From Natronohydrobacter sp. (GTDB lineage Bacteria; Pseudomonadota; Alphaproteobacteria; Rhodobacterales; Rhodobacteraceae), in the NCBI GenBank assembly GCA_007117255.1, contig SKGU01000010.1, positions 1-15,564 of the forward strand: DNA of 15,564 nt. Reading direction: 5' to 3'. Shown here in pieces: positions 13,835 through 15,564 of this stretch; position 1 is the stretch's first letter, and every line of letters begins with the position of its first letter. The translations under genes were made by a program, and so were the position numbers. The notes under the pieces were generated by a model that did no database searches, was not told where the DNA came from, and was given only the letters and a program-made list of their open reading frames with translations.

Positions 13835-15564
13835 ATGACCGATCCGACAGCAAAGACGTGCAACCGATATCTGGCCGTGCTTCTGGCCATCGTCATCGCC
13901 TGCTGGCCTGCCCTTGTGCCCAAGGTCGCATCAGCACAAGACGCGCCCTTGCTCATGCCCGGCAAGACACAGATTTTCCAGCGCGTGCTGTTGCGAAATG
14001 AAAGCCTGGGGCGCGCGGACCGTAATGATGACGACGGCATGTCACTGGCCCCGCTGGCCGCGCTGTTTGTTTATGAACGCGCAGATGACTGGCTCCGCGT
14101 GGGCTTTCGTGAAAACGGGCAGGATCTGTTCTGGGTGCCCGAAAGCGACACATTGGACTGGAATCAGAATATCGTTGCCACATTCGAAGCGTCCGAGAAT
14201 CTGGAGCGGTTGATGTTTTTCAATGAAATTGACACGCTTTATGATCTGATCGACATGGAGCAGCCCGGACTTGCCGCGCGACCCTACCGCGAAGAGGCCG
14301 AAGCGGCGGAGCGCGGCGAAGGTGCATCCAGCCATGTGGCCGCGCTTGGGCCAAGGCGTGTCATTGACCAGCGGCGCAACCTCTATGTGATGCCGATCCT
14401 TGATTACACCGAGGAAGTGTTCGAAAGTGGTGCGTTCGTCAACCTGCTGCGTGTGGCTGTCGCACGTGCTCGCCCCGTGTCAGAGGGGGGGAATGTCCCG
14501 CTGCCCATCGCCGGGGATATAGATGACTATCGGATGGGGGTGGTTTTCGTGGTCGACACAACGATCACAATGGACCCTTATATCCGTGCTACCGCCGAGG
14601 CGATCGATACTGTTTTTCAGCAGATTGAAACTGCCGGAATGTCCGACACGGTGTCTTTTGGTCTAGTGGGGTATCGCGACAATATGAGCGGTGTTCCGGG
14701 GCTGGAATATGACACCCGGACCTATGTGACGCTCGAAGAAGGGGCCGACCGCGCCACCTTTGCCGAAGCCATCGGCTCCATGCAAGAAGCGCGTGTCTCA
14801 ACCCGTCACTGGCGCGAGGATTCTTACGCAGGCGTTCTGCATGCTCTGGAGCAGATGGAATGGGGCGATTTCGACGCGCGCTTCATCATTCTAGTCACGG
14901 ATGCCAGTCCGCGTGAAGCGGATGATGATTGGTCTCTGACAGGACTATCTGGCCGGTCGCTGAATACCCTTGTACGCGAACAGATCAACGGCGCGATTGC
15001 AGTGATGCATCTGCGCTCGCAACTGGGCGCGGCCGATCATGACCGTGCCGAAGCGTCTTATCGTGAGTTGTCGCGCTTTCCCAACCAGCCGCCGTTTTAC
15101 TACCCGATAGAGAATGCCAGCCGCGATCTGTTTTTGTCTGCAGCGCGCGACGTTGGCACCATGTTGGTAGGGCAGGTGCGTGACTTCCGAGAAAGTCCCG
15201 ATTCAGTGCTCAGCCTTGATGGTCAGTCCATCCTCGGAATGGATGACAGCAATGAGCAATTCGCTGGCCTTGCCTCGGCTGGACGTGCGATGCAACTGGC
15301 CTTTCTGGGGCGGGTCGAGGGAGAACAGGCCCCGGATGTGTTCGAAGCTTATGTCGCTGATCGTGATTTCGACCGACCTGGATTACGCCCGCTCTCAATC
15401 CGAGTTCTGATTTCCAAGGCTCAGCTGTCGGCGCTCTATGATGCCCTTAATATCATCATCGAACAGGGCGAAGAAAACATGATCGATCCAGCTCAGTTCT
15501 TTACACAGGTGCTGGGTGCTGCCGCCGATATGAGCCGTAATCCCGATCAGGTCACACGCCGCGC
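13835..15564 (+). CDS. Secreted vWA-domain protein, PpkA C-terminal-like (runs off the window)
   Basis: An open frame from ATG 13835 continues without a stop to the window end, giving 576 codons so far. It opens with a Sec-type signal peptide (about 1-35, ending VASAQD). Residues about 38-110 (starting MPGKTQIFQRVLLR, with WLRVG and LFWVP) look like an SH3-like beta domain. A vWA domain spans about 234-430, with the metal site DTTIT (241-245, a DxTxT form of DxSxS) and VTDASPR (Asp356). This pairing and the VVDTTITMDPYI signature resemble the periplasmic part of T6SS kinase PpkA. No TM segment is seen after the signal, so it should be a free periplasmic protein, probably partnering the kinase encoded 19 bases upstream. 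It carries its own signal peptide, so it is a separate gene rather than the product of a frameshift. The 3' end is outside the window. Confidence 0.88.
   Translation, partial: MTDPTAKTCNRYLAVLLAIVIACWPALVPKVASAQDAPLLMPGKTQIFQRVLLRNESLGRADRNDDDGMSLAPLAALFVYERADDWLRVGFRENGQDLFWVPESDTLDWNQNIVATFEASENLERLMFFNEIDTLYDLIDMEQPGLAARPYREEAEAAERGEGASSHVAALGPRRVIDQRRNLYVMPILDYTEEVFESGAFVNLLRVAVARARPVSEGGNVPLPIAGDIDDYRMGVVFVVDTTITMDPYIRATAEAIDTVFQQIETAGMSDTVSFGLVGYRDNMSGVPGLEYDTRTYVTLEEGADRATFAEAIGSMQEARVSTRHWREDSYAGVLHALEQMEWGDFDARFIILVTDASPREADDDWSLTGLSGRSLNTLVREQINGAIAVMHLRSQLGAADHDRAEASYRELSRFPNQPPFYYPIENASRDLFLSAARDVGTMLVGQVRDFRESPDSVLSLDGQSILGMDDSNEQFAGLASAGRAMQLAFLGRVEGEQAPDVFEAYVADRDFDRPGLRPLSIRVLISKAQLSALYDALNIIIEQGEENMIDPAQFFTQVLGAAADMSRNPDQVTRR

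Larger units (their letters stand above)
203..15564 (+). other. Putative operon: transmembrane phospho-threonine signalling cluster
   Basis: Fifteen same-strand genes lie with gaps of 129 bases or less, most under 35. Start-stop overlaps occur at 685-688, 7339-7342, 9282-9285 and 10471-10478. The contents are two Ser/Thr kinases, one PP2C phosphatase, four FHA proteins, two vWA proteins, an ABC ATPase-permease pair, a SUMF1-fold protein and two lipoproteins. These are the component classes of the TagQRST-PpkA-PppA-Fha pathway, plus additional FHA fusions. No T6SS structural gene lies in the window, and both ends may continue: the vWA gene is cut off on the right, and only 202 bases precede the first gene. 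Confidence 0.75.

Overview
The window is a dense, almost entirely plus-strand gene cluster from a GC-rich Gram-negative bacterium. The codon use (many GCG, CGC, GGC and CTG codons), the lipoprotein and Sec signal sequences, and the short or overlapping gene junctions suggest an alphaproteobacterium, perhaps a Rhodobacteraceae-type organism. That placement is inference from style; there is no rRNA or marker gene here. I see no tRNA, rRNA, CRISPR array, transposase, integrase or clear rho-independent terminator.

The cluster is a phospho-threonine signalling module that spans the inner membrane. In order it has: a four-helix membrane protein (203-688); an RDD membrane protein with a C-terminal FHA domain (685-1467); two lipoproteins with coiled-coil bodies (1597-2316 and 2377-2832); a signal peptide-vWA-TM-FHA protein (2862-4469); a soluble FHA protein (4503-5093); a PP2C phosphatase with a C-terminal TM and tail (5109-6245); a Ser/Thr kinase ending in a TM (6248-7342); a periplasmic trypsin-like protease-TM-FHA fusion (7339-8559); an ABC ATPase (8563-9285) and its FtsX/MacB-type permease (9282-10478); a secreted SUMF1/FGE-fold protein with a helical C-terminus (10471-12138); an 89-residue two-helix membrane protein (12156-12425); a second kinase with TM and periplasmic domain (12457-13815); and a secreted vWA protein that runs off the end (13835-15564+).

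The gene content parallels the threonine phosphorylation pathway that activates the H1 type VI secretion system (T6SS) of Pseudomonas aeruginosa. There TagT/TagS are an ABC transporter, TagR an FGE-fold periplasmic activator, TagQ a lipoprotein, PpkA a kinase with TM and vWA, PppA a PP2C phosphatase and Fha1 the phospho-reader. All these classes have candidates here, but no T6SS structural gene (TssB/C, Hcp, ClpV, TssJ/L/M and so on) lies in the window. PpkA appears as two adjacent genes, a kinase-TM gene and a secreted vWA gene. The cluster also carries extra FHA fusions (RDD, vWA, protease) that I do not know from the classical pathway.

Likely logic (inference): envelope events are sensed by the lipoproteins, SUMF1 protein, ABC complex and vWA protein. 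They are passed to one or both kinases, opposed by the PP2C phosphatase, and read by four FHA proteins. Three of those are tied to membrane or periplasmic modules, so the response may go back out across the membrane, including to a periplasmic protease. ATGA start-stop overlaps at 685, 7339 and 9282, and an 8-base overlap at 10471, point to co-translation and an operon. The only sizeable gaps are 1468-1596 and 2317-2376.
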